DNA of 64,000 nt from positions 62,001 to 126,000 of the forward strand of contig CALRXU020000010.1 of NCBI GenBank assembly GCA_943372215.1, read 5' to 3'. Origin of the DNA: UBA6183 sp943372215 (GTDB taxonomy: Bacteria > Bacteroidota > Bacteroidia > UKL13-3). How positions within the stretch are numbered: the first letter of the stretch is position 1; each line of letters begins with the position of its first letter. Both the position numbers and the translations under genes were made by a program. Under the pieces are notes generated by a model. It saw only the letters and a program-made list of their open reading frames with translations, was not told where the DNA came from and ran no database searches. Positions 7,455-16,600 of the stretch are shown here, one piece after another.

Positions 7455-8999
7455 TTACTTAATCACCACACGTTTAGTGGCAATGTTGCCATCTTTTAAC
7501 GATAAGTGTACAAAGTATAAACCTGGGTTAATTCCCATTGCAGGGAAGCTAAACTCGTTGCTGTTTACTTCTTGCGATAATACAGTACGTCCTGTAATAT
7601 CTACTACTTGGTACGATGCAGCTTGGCCAGCTTTGGCTTCTAAGCTTACGTTTACCATTTCTGAAGCAGGGTTAGGGAAAACAGTTAAGTGTTGGCTAAC
7701 GTTTGCAATTTCTTTAACGCCAACTTTAGGGAAATCAGCAGCACCTGGTAAGTTTAACGCGATAACAATACGTGGAACCAAGAACCCTTGAATAGTATCA
7801 ATGTAAGCTTTAGCTTTAGCAGCACTCATGTCTGGGTTGGTTAACATTGACAATGAGTCTGCAGTACGTCCACCGTTCGGAATAGCTTGTACAGTTGCTC
7901 TGTCCCACCACTCCCATGGTGAACCTTGGATTTGTAAAGGGGCGTTAAATCTAAACGTAAATAAATTTTTAGTTCCATTGCTAGAGGCCAATCCAGCAGT
8001 GGTGTAAGGGTCGTTAAATGTTTTATTATTTAAGGTATCGTTGTTACCCAAGGCATTTGCCTTGTCAATTACCACTTTAGAACCAGAAGCATTGCTAATA
8101 ACCACTGCACCTGTTGTAGGGACAACCACGTTTCCTCTGCCATAAGGCGCAAAAGGGTCGTTTGCACAATGGAAAGCTACCATAGGTACATCTCCTTTTT
8201 CTAACCAAACAGAATCACCCATAGCACCACCAAGGTTAAATTCAAAATGAATTTTCGAAGATACTGTAGGATTAGCAGAGATGTTTAGCCCTGTTCCTCC
8301 AATACCATTCCAGTCGCCAGAAAGGGTAGTATCAACGTATGGCTGGCCGTTTTTAGGGTCGGTAGGATTAGAGGCATTGTTATAAATGAATTTACCTAAA
8401 GTAATTTCACTGTACTTATTTAACGTTGCAACGGCTAATGATGCGTAACCGCCTGTTCCTTGCCCACCTAAAATAATACGTGAAGTATCAATGCCTAAAG
8501 TAGTCGCATTAGTTCTTAAATAACGAACAGCATTCTTAGCATCTTGCACTGCACGGTAAGTAGCATTTAACAGCTGTCCAGTTGCAATGTTGGCATCAGT
8601 AGTAGCAGGATTCCAGCCAATTCTGTAGTTAATAGTCATTACAGCGAAACCACGCTTTGCAAAACGGGTAGCCATTTCAACCACAGTTGAGTCGTTAATG
8701 TTACCGGTAGTTTGTTGATTGATAATTACTGGCAAAAAGCTACCTGTGTGCATTAAAATAATCACTGGGCGTTTAGCCAACGTGTCTCCTTTTGGAGCAT
8801 AAAAAGCAGCAGTTAATGGCCTCGGGCCTGGGGCAGTTGGGTTTCCACTAAATGGGGGCACCCAAATATTGGTATGATAAGAAGCAACGGGTGTAACTGA
8901 CACCGAGTCGAATACTTGACTCAAATAACGTTTTTGAGCATTTGTATGAAAGGCGAAAGCCAGTAATACAGAGGTTAATAATAGTACTTGTTTTTTCAT
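7455..8999 (-). CDS. Secreted alpha/beta hydrolase-like protein with type IX sorting domain
   Basis: This 514-residue protein has a Sec signal peptide (about 1-21, ending THNA|QK), an alpha/beta-hydrolase region resembling the carboxylesterase/BD-FAE group (about 60-420), and a type A C-terminal sorting domain (about 435-514, with VFPNPASE and GLYFVHLS) for export by the type IX system. The oxyanion region (IILMHTGSF) and the strand-turn-helix of the nucleophile elbow are recognisable. However, the elbow reads GGQGTGG, with G181 where the catalytic Ser of GxSxG should be. The gene is intact, so the protein may bind ligands without hydrolysing them, or use another residue. It is followed by the terminator at 7401-7433. 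The TonB-dependent receptor lies 51 bp upstream in the same direction, suggesting a shared function. Confidence 0.85.
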   Translation of the reverse strand: MKKQVLLLTSVLLAFAFHTNAQKRYLSQVFDSVSVTPVASYHTNIWVPPFSGNPTAPGPRPLTAAFYAPKGDTLAKRPVIILMHTGSFLPVIINQQTTGNINDSTVVEMATRFAKRGFAVMTINYRIGWNPATTDANIATGQLLNATYRAVQDAKNAVRYLRTNATTLGIDTSRIILGGQGTGGYASLAVATLNKYSEITLGKFIYNNASNPTDPKNGQPYVDTTLSGDWNGIGGTGLNISANPTVSSKIHFEFNLGGAMGDSVWLEKGDVPMVAFHCANDPFAPYGRGNVVVPTTGAVVISNASGSKVVIDKANALGNNDTLNNKTFNDPYTTAGLASSNGTKNLFTFRFNAPLQIQGSPWEWWDRATVQAIPNGGRTADSLSMLTNPDMSAAKAKAYIDTIQGFLVPRIVIALNLPGAADFPKVGVKEIANVSQHLTVFPNPASEMVNVSLEAKAGQAASYQVVDITGRTVLSQEVNSNEFSFPAMGINPGLYFVHLSLKDGNIATKRVVIK

Positions 9000-9050
9000 A
9001 ATGTTAAAATGATATAGTGCAATATATAAAAATGTTTCAGTAAATTGTAT

Positions 9051-11903
9051 TTAAGGCTGTTTTTCTATGTCAATAAGCACAGATAAATAAATCATCCTTC
9101 CAATCCTTGGCCCCCCAAATACCTGAATTTGTTTGTTGTTGAGTACATTGTTTGCCCCTAACTTAATAGTGGTATTAAATTTAGATGAAATAATTTTTTT
9201 ATTAACTTGTACGTCCACCATATCGTAAGTAGGTACAAAACCGGTAAACTGTGGAGAGCCCTCAAAAACAAACCCTTGTATCCATTTGTAATTTATCCCA
9301 TAACCCCAATTGGGCGAATTTTTACCACCCAATTTAATAATCATGTCTCTGCCACTTACACCTAAATTGTACTTGTGTTCGGGGGTGTTAAATGCGGGTA
9401 TAATGGGGTCGTTAGAATTCCTACGGTTTAATACATTCCACGAATAGTTGGCATTAAAGCCCAAAGCCCTTCTTACAAAGTAATTTGCTCCAATGGTAAA
9501 ACCACTAGTGGTTACCACATCTTTAGAGTTGGTAGTTACACGATAGGCAGTTGCGCTTCTAATAATATTCGTAGCGGAATCAATATCTGCATTAACACCA
9601 ATTCTAAAGCCTAAAAAATCTTGGTATACACTAAAGTAGCCATTCATGTCTAAATAGAGTTTTTCAAACAATTCTAACCGATACCCCAGTTCTATGGTTT
9701 GTACCCTCTCTGGTTTAACGGGATCAACGTTAAAATATTCAAGCGTATCTCGGCTAGGAAGAGCTGAGTTTCTGAAATTGTTTAAAGAGTTTAAGGTAAT
9801 TAAATTGCTGTAACCTTCAAGATTACCAAGAAGAATGGCACGTCCAACAGGCAGGTAAAAATATTGGTCAGTAAGTGTTGGGTTTCTGATAGCCGATGAG
9901 AAAGACAAACGAATGGTTTGTTTTTTACTAGGGGCATAAATGAAAGAAACAGCAGGGGATAGTAGTGGGTCAAAATTTTGATTTTTGTCCAAGCGGACTG
10001 TTGCAGTCATTTTAAGTTTATTGTCAAGAATTTTGCGCTCAATACCAACAAAAGAGCCAAACTCCCAATTGGTAATCCGAACCGAACCTGTATCTAAAAA
10101 GATGGTGCCAGCTGAGTTGGGGCGGTAGAACCGAACATTTGCGCCTACTACAAATGCGTAAGATGCTAGCTTGAACCTTTTTTCACCCATGATGTGGTAC
10201 AATGCAGACTTATCATAAAAACGCGAACCACCTTGTCGTGATGTTCTTGATATAATGGAATTAAAAGCAGAATCGAACCGAGCAGTTCCTGGGGCATAAA
10301 AATCGGTTGCTGCATTTAAGTTTTCGTTTCTTGAAATACGCCCAGGAAGGTTTGTTGAACCATTGGCAAATTGTGCAGCCAGCTGGTGGTAATAAACGAT
10401 GGAATCATAGTAGTTCCTGTGCAGGTAATCTTCTCTACTTTGCACATAACCCGGGGGATAAGGAAAGGTATTAAATGGCATACCTGGCAAGGCATCAATT
10501 CTGTCCTGAATAAAGTTTGGTTGGGAAGACCATTGGTCTTTATAATCTCTGCTCCAATCCTCATCCCGTTTGGCAGAACCTTGCAAACGCAGTGCAGTAT
10601 TGTAAGCATCGTAACTATTTCCTGCATCTTCATTGGTGGCATAAGCCCTAATAAAAAAGTCGTCTTGCTTACGAAACTCAATGCGGTTTTGAAAGAATAA
10701 AATATCTTTTAAACTAAACCGGTTATCACCCTGATAAACCGTGGTACCAGTGCCAAAATTAAAAGCATAAATAAGTTCATAATCTTTGGCCGGCTTGTAA
10801 TGCAAGCTTAAGCTTGTTTTTAGGTTTTTGGTGTTGTAATCCACCAAGTCTACTTCCTTATAACCTGTTCTGTAAAATCTGTTTGTTCCAGTAAAAGTAG
10901 TAAATCCTGGGTACTGCACATTTTTGTCTTGATATTCATCTCCATAGATGTTTACTGCGTCATAACCACCCGGGTTACTTTTACCATCTCGGCTTTGCAG
11001 GGTAGGATTGTAATCAGTGGCCTCCCAGTCGTTTGCCCTTAAGTAAAATAAGTTAAGTTTATAGGCGAATTTATCTTCACCCAGTTTGTTTTTATAAACC
11101 TGCGCCCAACGCACAGCCGTTTCAACCAATGCCCTTTCGCCCACTTTTACGCTAGCACTTAAGCCTGGAAATGCAAAAGGAGATTTAGTTTGCATATTAA
11201 TCACTCCATTAAAAGCATTTGGCCCATAATAAGCCCCACTTGCACCAACAATTAGATCTACTTTTTGCACGTCCAATTCGCTTGCCCCTAAAAAGTTACC
11301 CAAACTAAAGTTCAGCCCAGGACTTTGGTTGTCAACGCCATCTATTAGTTGCAAACTTCTCACAGGAGAGGTGCTGTTAAATCCACGTGTATTAATTACC
11401 TTAAACCCAATACTGGCAGAGGTTAGATCTACGCCTTTTAGGTGAGATAACCCTTCATAGAAACTAGCCGCAGGTGTTTGTTTAATAGCTACTGCATCCA
11501 TGGTTTCAACCGTAACGGGGCTCTGTTTTTGTTTTTCGCTTACCCTGCTGTCTCGTATTTCGGCCTCCTTAAGTTGCGTGGTATTCGCATCTATTTTAAT
11601 AGTAATAGGTTTGTCTATATTGGTTATTTTTACCTCCAATTGCTGATACCCTATATAAGTAACGACTAAGGTAAAAGGGAGTGATTCGGTGGTTTTTAAC
11701 ACAAAATTCCCATCAAAGTCGGTAGCCGTTCCAATAGCAGTGCCTTTAATTTTAATGGTTGCCCCAATAAGGGCTTCACCGGTTTTTTTATCTTTAATAA
11801 TACCAGATACGGTTTGTGTAGTTTGCCCAAAGCATAAAGTGCCAAAAAGCAAACAAAAACAGAAAACTATTGGGTGTTTAAATTTCAAAATATACAAAAT
11901 CAA
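9051..11903 (-). CDS. TonB-dependent outer-membrane receptor with carboxypeptidase-like domain
   Basis: This is a protein of about 950 residues. A signal peptide (ending TLCFGQ) is followed by a carboxypeptidase-D-like regulatory domain (about 30-115, VSGIIKDKKTGEALIGA), a plug domain (about 125-245, with IDGVDNQSP and GPNAFNGVINMQ) and a long beta-barrel ending in an aromatic-rich strand (MIYLSVLIDIE). It takes up an unknown ligand through the outer membrane using TonB energy. There is no SusD gene next to it, so it is not a SusC/SusD pair. The reading frame has no ATG near its 5' end. Possible starts are TTG at 11903 or TTG at 11888, the latter giving LKFKHPIVFCF and a normal signal peptide. 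It is probably co-transcribed with the hydrolase-like gene downstream. Confidence 0.9.
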   Translation of the reverse strand: MILYILKFKHPIVFCFCLLFGTLCFGQTTQTVSGIIKDKKTGEALIGATIKIKGTAIGTATDFDGNFVLKTTESLPFTLVVTYIGYQQLEVKITNIDKPITIKIDANTTQLKEAEIRDSRVSEKQKQSPVTVETMDAVAIKQTPAASFYEGLSHLKGVDLTSASIGFKVINTRGFNSTSPVRSLQLIDGVDNQSPGLNFSLGNFLGASELDVQKVDLIVGASGAYYGPNAFNGVINMQTKSPFAFPGLSASVKVGERALVETAVRWAQVYKNKLGEDKFAYKLNLFYLRANDWEATDYNPTLQSRDGKSNPGGYDAVNIYGDEYQDKNVQYPGFTTFTGTNRFYRTGYKEVDLVDYNTKNLKTSLSLHYKPAKDYELIYAFNFGTGTTVYQGDNRFSLKDILFFQNRIEFRKQDDFFIRAYATNEDAGNSYDAYNTALRLQGSAKRDEDWSRDYKDQWSSQPNFIQDRIDALPGMPFNTFPYPPGYVQSREDYLHRNYYDSIVYYHQLAAQFANGSTNLPGRISRNENLNAATDFYAPGTARFDSAFNSIISRTSRQGGSRFYDKSALYHIMGEKRFKLASYAFVVGANVRFYRPNSAGTIFLDTGSVRITNWEFGSFVGIERKILDNKLKMTATVRLDKNQNFDPLLSPAVSFIYAPSKKQTIRLSFSSAIRNPTLTDQYFYLPVGRAILLGNLEGYSNLITLNSLNNFRNSALPSRDTLEYFNVDPVKPERVQTIELGYRLELFEKLYLDMNGYFSVYQDFLGFRIGVNADIDSATNIIRSATAYRVTTNSKDVVTTSGFTIGANYFVRRALGFNANYSWNVLNRRNSNDPIIPAFNTPEHKYNLGVSGRDMIIKLGGKNSPNWGYGINYKWIQGFVFEGSPQFTGFVPTYDMVDVQVNKKIISSKFNTTIKLGANNVLNNKQIQVFGGPRIGRMIYLSVLIDIEKQP

Positions 11904-11986
11904 TAAAACGCTAATTTATATTTTATTTACAATAAACAAAGGCAGAATTGGCTTCTTAATCCAATTTTAAAGTGAGTACTTATTGA

Positions 11987-12652
11987 TTAGGTTAAAAACG
12001 GGTTGTGTTTTTTTTCAAAACCAATGGTGGTTTTTGGCCCATGCCCACTATACACAATGGTTTCGTCTGGGAGCACAAACAACTTGGTTTTAATAGAGGT
12101 GATGAGGGTATTATAATCTCCGCCAGGTAAGTCGGTGCGGCCAATACTTTGATTAAACAGCACATCGCCCGAAATAAGCTGTTTGGATGGCGTATGATAA
12201 AAACTAAGGCTCGCTACTGAATGTCCTGGAGTAAACAGCACATCTAAATAAGTGTTTCCAAATTTAACTTGCTGGGTTTCGTCAATAAAAATTTGGTTGG
12301 AAGGAATTTCTTCAATTACCAATCCAAAAAGTTGTGCCCACCTTCCCGTGTCCTCATAGGTTTTAAGTTCTTTTTGGTGAAAGTAAAGCGGGATTTGATA
12401 CTTTGCTGCAACAAAAGCATTACCCAACACATGGTCAATATGGCAATGGGTATTTATTAAATGCGTTGGTGTTAGGTTATTTTTTGTAATAAAGTCGGTA
12501 AGCTGTTGCTGCTCCTGTTGTTTTTGACAACCTGGATCAACTATAGCGCAGTTTCCCGTTTCATCAAACAATACATAAGTGTTTTCGGCAAAATCATTAA
12601 AAGTAAAAGAAGCTACTTGCATACTTGCAATAATATTATCAAAACAATTCAT
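11987..12652 (-). CDS. Metallo-beta-lactamase-fold hydrolase (glyoxalase II-like)
   Basis: This 221-residue protein has the metal motif H69-x-H71-x-D73-H74 (NTHCHIDHVLG), a later GHSVASLSF ligand region, the Asp-bearing LISGDVLFNQSIGRTDLPGG, and a final YSGHGPKTTIG. This pattern fits the hydroxyacylglutathione hydrolase-like subgroup of MBL-fold enzymes that is common in Bacteroidota. The physiological thioester substrate is unknown. The ATG at 12652 overlaps the upstream stop as TAATG, so coupling favours this start over the TTG at 12667. An ATG at 12622 (MQVASFTF) would also fit family alignments. Confidence 0.9.
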   Translation of the reverse strand: MNCFDNIIASMQVASFTFNDFAENTYVLFDETGNCAIVDPGCQKQQEQQQLTDFITKNNLTPTHLINTHCHIDHVLGNAFVAAKYQIPLYFHQKELKTYEDTGRWAQLFGLVIEEIPSNQIFIDETQQVKFGNTYLDVLFTPGHSVASLSFYHTPSKQLISGDVLFNQSIGRTDLPGGDYNTLITSIKTKLFVLPDETIVYSGHGPKTTIGFEKKHNPFLT

Positions 12653-12969
12653 TATTGACAACCGCAACCCGATTTGTAGGTAATTTTTCCATTTTTATCA
12701 GTTATCGAAGCCAGTTTCCCTTTCTCATTATAGGTATAAACAACTAACAATGTATCTGCTTTGTAGCGTTCTCGTTTTAAAATCACCCCTTTTTCGCTGT
12801 AATAAAACCAATTATAATGCTTTTTACCCGCTTTAAAGTAGCCTTTTACCTTTACCGTTCCGGTGGTATACCGCTCTGTATATTTGCCATTAAACGGCTC
12901 ACCACCATAAACTTGTGCAGTAAACAACAAGCAGGTAACCAACAATAGCATGTTGCTGCGCATTGCCAT
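12652..12969 (-). CDS. Small secreted MORN/YwqK-like protein
   Basis: This is a protein of about 105 residues with a signal peptide (about 1-25, LLLVTCLLFTAQVYGG). It then has repeated short beta-hairpin-like units of the type GKYTERYTTGTVKVKGYFKAG and GVILKRERYKADT, similar to the MORN-like repeats of YwqK-type proteins. It ends in a Cys-rich GCGCQ. An ATG at 12969 (or 12963) gives a clean signal peptide, while the upstream GTG at 13017 would bury it. It is translationally coupled to the MBL hydrolase gene. No catalytic motif is visible and its function is unknown. Confidence 0.6.
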   Translation of the reverse strand: MAMRSNMLLLVTCLLFTAQVYGGEPFNGKYTERYTTGTVKVKGYFKAGKKHYNWFYYSEKGVILKRERYKADTLLVVYTYNEKGKLASITDKNGKITYKSGCGCQ

Positions 12970-13089
12970 TGCAACAACAGAGAAGAATTGGTTTAAATAA
13001 ATAGTTTTGAAACTCACCTTTCAAAATTAAAAACATTTACTAAATTAGCGCCCTCTGTAAAAAAATTAAATACCTAAAAAACAAGTTAA

Positions 13090-13683
13090 GTGATAGCATT
13101 TCTAGAAGGAAAGTTGGTTGTAAAAACACCCACTTATGTGGTTATTGATTGTGGCGGAATAGGCTATAGTGTTAACATTTCATTGCATACCTATGAGCTG
13201 TTGGGAAATGGGGATAAAGTAAAGGTAATCACGCACTTGGTTGTAAAAGAAGATAGCCACACCTTATACGGCTTTGCGGAACAGGATGAAAAAGACCTGT
13301 TTTTGCACTTACTTTCTGTAAACGGAGTGGGCCCTAATACGGCACGCATGATTCTGTCTTCCATGAAACCATTTGAGGTGATACAAGCAATAACAACAGG
13401 TAACTGGACGTTATTAAAGTCCGTTAAAGGCATAGGTCCTAAAACAGCTCAACGCATAGCCATTGATTTACAAGACAAACTTGGTAAGCAGGCAGATGGC
13501 AGTACTGGAGCAGCATTAGGCAACCTTCCTTCTCCTAATAGAATTACCGAGGAGGCTTTAGCGGCATTAATGATGTTAGGATTTAATAAAAATGAAGCAG
13601 AAAAGGGCTTGCTAAAAATAAGGCAACAAAACCCGAATTATACACTTGAAGAATTAATTAAGCACACTTTAAAAGTTATTTGA
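13090..13683 (+). CDS. ruvA: Holliday junction DNA helicase subunit RuvA
   Basis: This 197-residue protein matches RuvA in length and layout. An N-terminal OB-fold domain (1-65, MIAFLEGKLV, CGGIGYSVNIS) precedes the tandem helix-hairpin-helix domain (about 70-140, with LLSVNGVGPNTARMIL and SVKGIGPKTAQRIA). The C-terminal three-helix domain III (about 150-197, EEALAALMMLGFNKNEA) contacts RuvB. RuvA tetramers hold the four-way junction for branch migration. The start codon is GTG. The gene immediately precedes sprA, a gene order I know from other Bacteroidota. Confidence 0.97.
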   Translation: MIAFLEGKLVVKTPTYVVIDCGGIGYSVNISLHTYELLGNGDKVKVITHLVVKEDSHTLYGFAEQDEKDLFLHLLSVNGVGPNTARMILSSMKPFEVIQAITTGNWTLLKSVKGIGPKTAQRIAIDLQDKLGKQADGSTGAALGNLPSPNRITEEALAALMMLGFNKNEAEKGLLKIRQQNPNYTLEELIKHTLKVI

Positions 13684-13698
13684 TGGCGCAGTTCTACA

Positions 13699-16600
13699 TT
13701 GTTTAGTCTCTTTAAAATAAAACACATATCGCTTTTTTCAATCCTAACCATCCTTTCAGGTTTGGTTTATGGAGACGTGTCCGGAATTTCGGAATGGGCA
13801 GACTATGCTTTTTCGGAAATGCCAGGCCTAGCCGAATGGGCAGAATGCTCATTGGATGAGAAAAAGTACCGGTTGTTTTTTGCACCACCAGATAGTTTGG
13901 GTACTAAAGACACCAGCCGGGTTAAAATGCCTTACCCCATTAAGGATAGAAAGCCATATGAGATTAACCCGCAAAGGCATCCATTTGACTTGGCCGAACC
14001 ATCAAATATTAAAAGCAAATATTCTCTTGACTCATCCAGTAACTCATACAATTATAAGTCAACTGTTGGTGGTGCTGATTACCGATTACCAGCAAACATT
14101 CCGATTAATCAACAACTTAAAACAGAGAATAAATTACAAAACAAAGAGTATTTTAAACAAAGAGCTCAGGCACAAAACTTTGTGCGAGGTGGTGGGGTTA
14201 TTCCTCCTTTAAAATTAAATCCCAAAATTTTCGACCGTATTTTTGGTAGCGGTATTATTGACATCAGGCCAAGGGGAACAGCGGAGCTTATTTTTCAGGG
14301 TAATTTTAATACGGTACGTAATCCAGCCATTGCATTAAGGCAACAACGCACAGGTCAGTTTGATTTCAGGCAAAAAATCCAATTAAATGTTCAGGGTAGC
14401 ATAGGCGATAAAATGAAGATTAACCTGAATTATGATACAGAGGCAACATTCGATTTTGAAAATCAGATTAAACTGGATTATGAGGGAAAAGAGGACGATA
14501 TCTTAAAAAAGATTGAAATGGGCAATGTGAGTTTGCCACTAAACTCCGCTTTAATTCAAGGCAGCCAAAGCTTGTTTGGGGTTAAAACCACCATGCAGTT
14601 TGGAAAACTTACCGTTACCACTATTTTAACACAACAGCGTGGTAAAACTACAGAAACAGAATTACAAGGTGGTGTTCAAACCAGTAAATTTGATATTCAG
14701 GCCGATAATTATGACATGAATAGGCATTATTTCCTTGCCCATTATTTCCGTGATAATTATAACAACTGGTTACGTAATTTGCCAATTGTGGCCTCACCAA
14801 TAGTAATTAACAGGGTAGAGGTTTGGGTAACAAACAGAACAGGAACATTTGATAATGCCAGGGATGTAATAGGCTTTAGCGATTTGGGAGAAGGGTCACA
14901 ACGAAATAATAAGTATTGGGGACTTAACGCCAATCCAAATGATACTTTTCCTGGTAATGGAGCAAATGGGTTGTATAATTACTTAACGGGTCAAAGCTTC
15001 AATAAGGACACCGCAAACTTGCGTCAATCTTTCCAAATTCAAAATGAATTAACAGGCGATATTAATACTACTGGCTTGCAAGCCATATCGCAGTACCAGA
15101 TTATTAATTATGCGCGATTGCTAAATCCAACGGAATACACCGTTAACACGCGCTTAGGTTATATTTCATTAAACAACTCATTAAATAATGATGAGGTGTT
15201 AAATGTAGCCTTTGAGTACACATTGGATGGCAGGTATTTTAAAGTTGGAGAATTTACTACGGATATTCCCCCTAATCCAGATAATCCAAACGTACTCTTT
15301 ACCAAGATGATTAAGGGGCCATCCCAACGCCCGGATTTGCCCATGTGGGATTTAATGATGAAGAACATTTACTCATTAGGTACTTTTAATGTGCAAGCCA
15401 AAGATTTTAAACTAAATATCTTGTATGCCGATGACCCCTCTGGAGCAGATTTAAACTACATCCCTCAACAGAATGAACCTGCCTTATCAGGAGTTCCTTT
15501 GCTTACGGTACTAAATTTAGATAACTTAAACACCCAACAAGAAAGGGCTCCCGATGGTATTTTTGATTACTTGGAAGGAATTACCGTAAACCCACAACAG
15601 GGACGTGTAATATTCCCTGTACTTGAACCTTTTGGTACTTATCTGGCAAGCAAATTCGCCAATAACCCTGATAAGGCAAGGTACTATGCCTTTTATGAGT
15701 TATATGATTCAACCCGTTTTGCGGCTTTGCAATTACCACAATACAACAAGTTTTTCCTAAGAGGTACTTATCAAGGCTCATCAACCAACGAAATTTCCTT
15801 AAACAGCACCAATATTCCTAGGGGTTCAGTTAAAGTTACAGCCAATGGCGCTCCCCTAACTGAAAATGCCGATTATGTGGTAGACTATAACTTGGGTAAA
15901 GTAAAAATATTAAACACCAGTTTGCTCAATTCTGGCGCCTCCATCAAGGTTTCATCTGAAAGCAATAGCTTGTTTACTGTGCAGCAAAAAAGTTTGTTGG
16001 GAACACGCTTCGACTATAAGAAGAGTAACGACCTTGTTTTTGGAGGTACTTTTTTATATTTGAATGAGAGGCCGTTAACACCTAAAGTTAATATTGGTGA
16101 AGAGCCCATCTCAAATATTATTGTTGGGCTTGATGGAACCTATCGCAAAGAATCTCGCTTAATAACCAAGTTGGTAGATAAACTTCCGTTTATAGAGACC
16201 AAAGAGCCTTCAAATATTACAATCAGCGGTGAAATTGCACACCTCATTCCGGGTGTACAAGGGGCGTTGGCGCAAAAAGGTACTGCTTATTTAGACGACT
16301 TTGAAGGAAGTGAAACACCGCTTGATATCCGATTGCCATCACTGAATTGGACATTGGCCTCCACTCCTCAAGGACAGCCTGATTTATTCCCGGAAGGCAA
16401 TTTACTGAATGACATTAATTACGGCAGTCAGCGGGCAAACTTGGCCTGGTACAATATTGCCTCAACCTTTTATCGGGAAGATCGGTTTACCCCTGAGCAC
16501 ATAAAACAAGATGATGAACAATTAAGCGATGATTGTGTGCGGGAAATAGATTTGAAACAAATATTTCCAGATAGGCAAATACAAGCAGGCTTGCCTACAA

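Noticed and set aside
10316..10681. Long ORF inside the TonB-dependent receptor gene on the same strand
   Set aside because: It is in another frame of a well-supported gene; its protein has no domain or sensible composition.
9051..11903. SusC-type starch/glycan receptor
   Set aside because: No SusD lipoprotein gene is adjacent and the size and plug features fit a general TonB-dependent receptor better.
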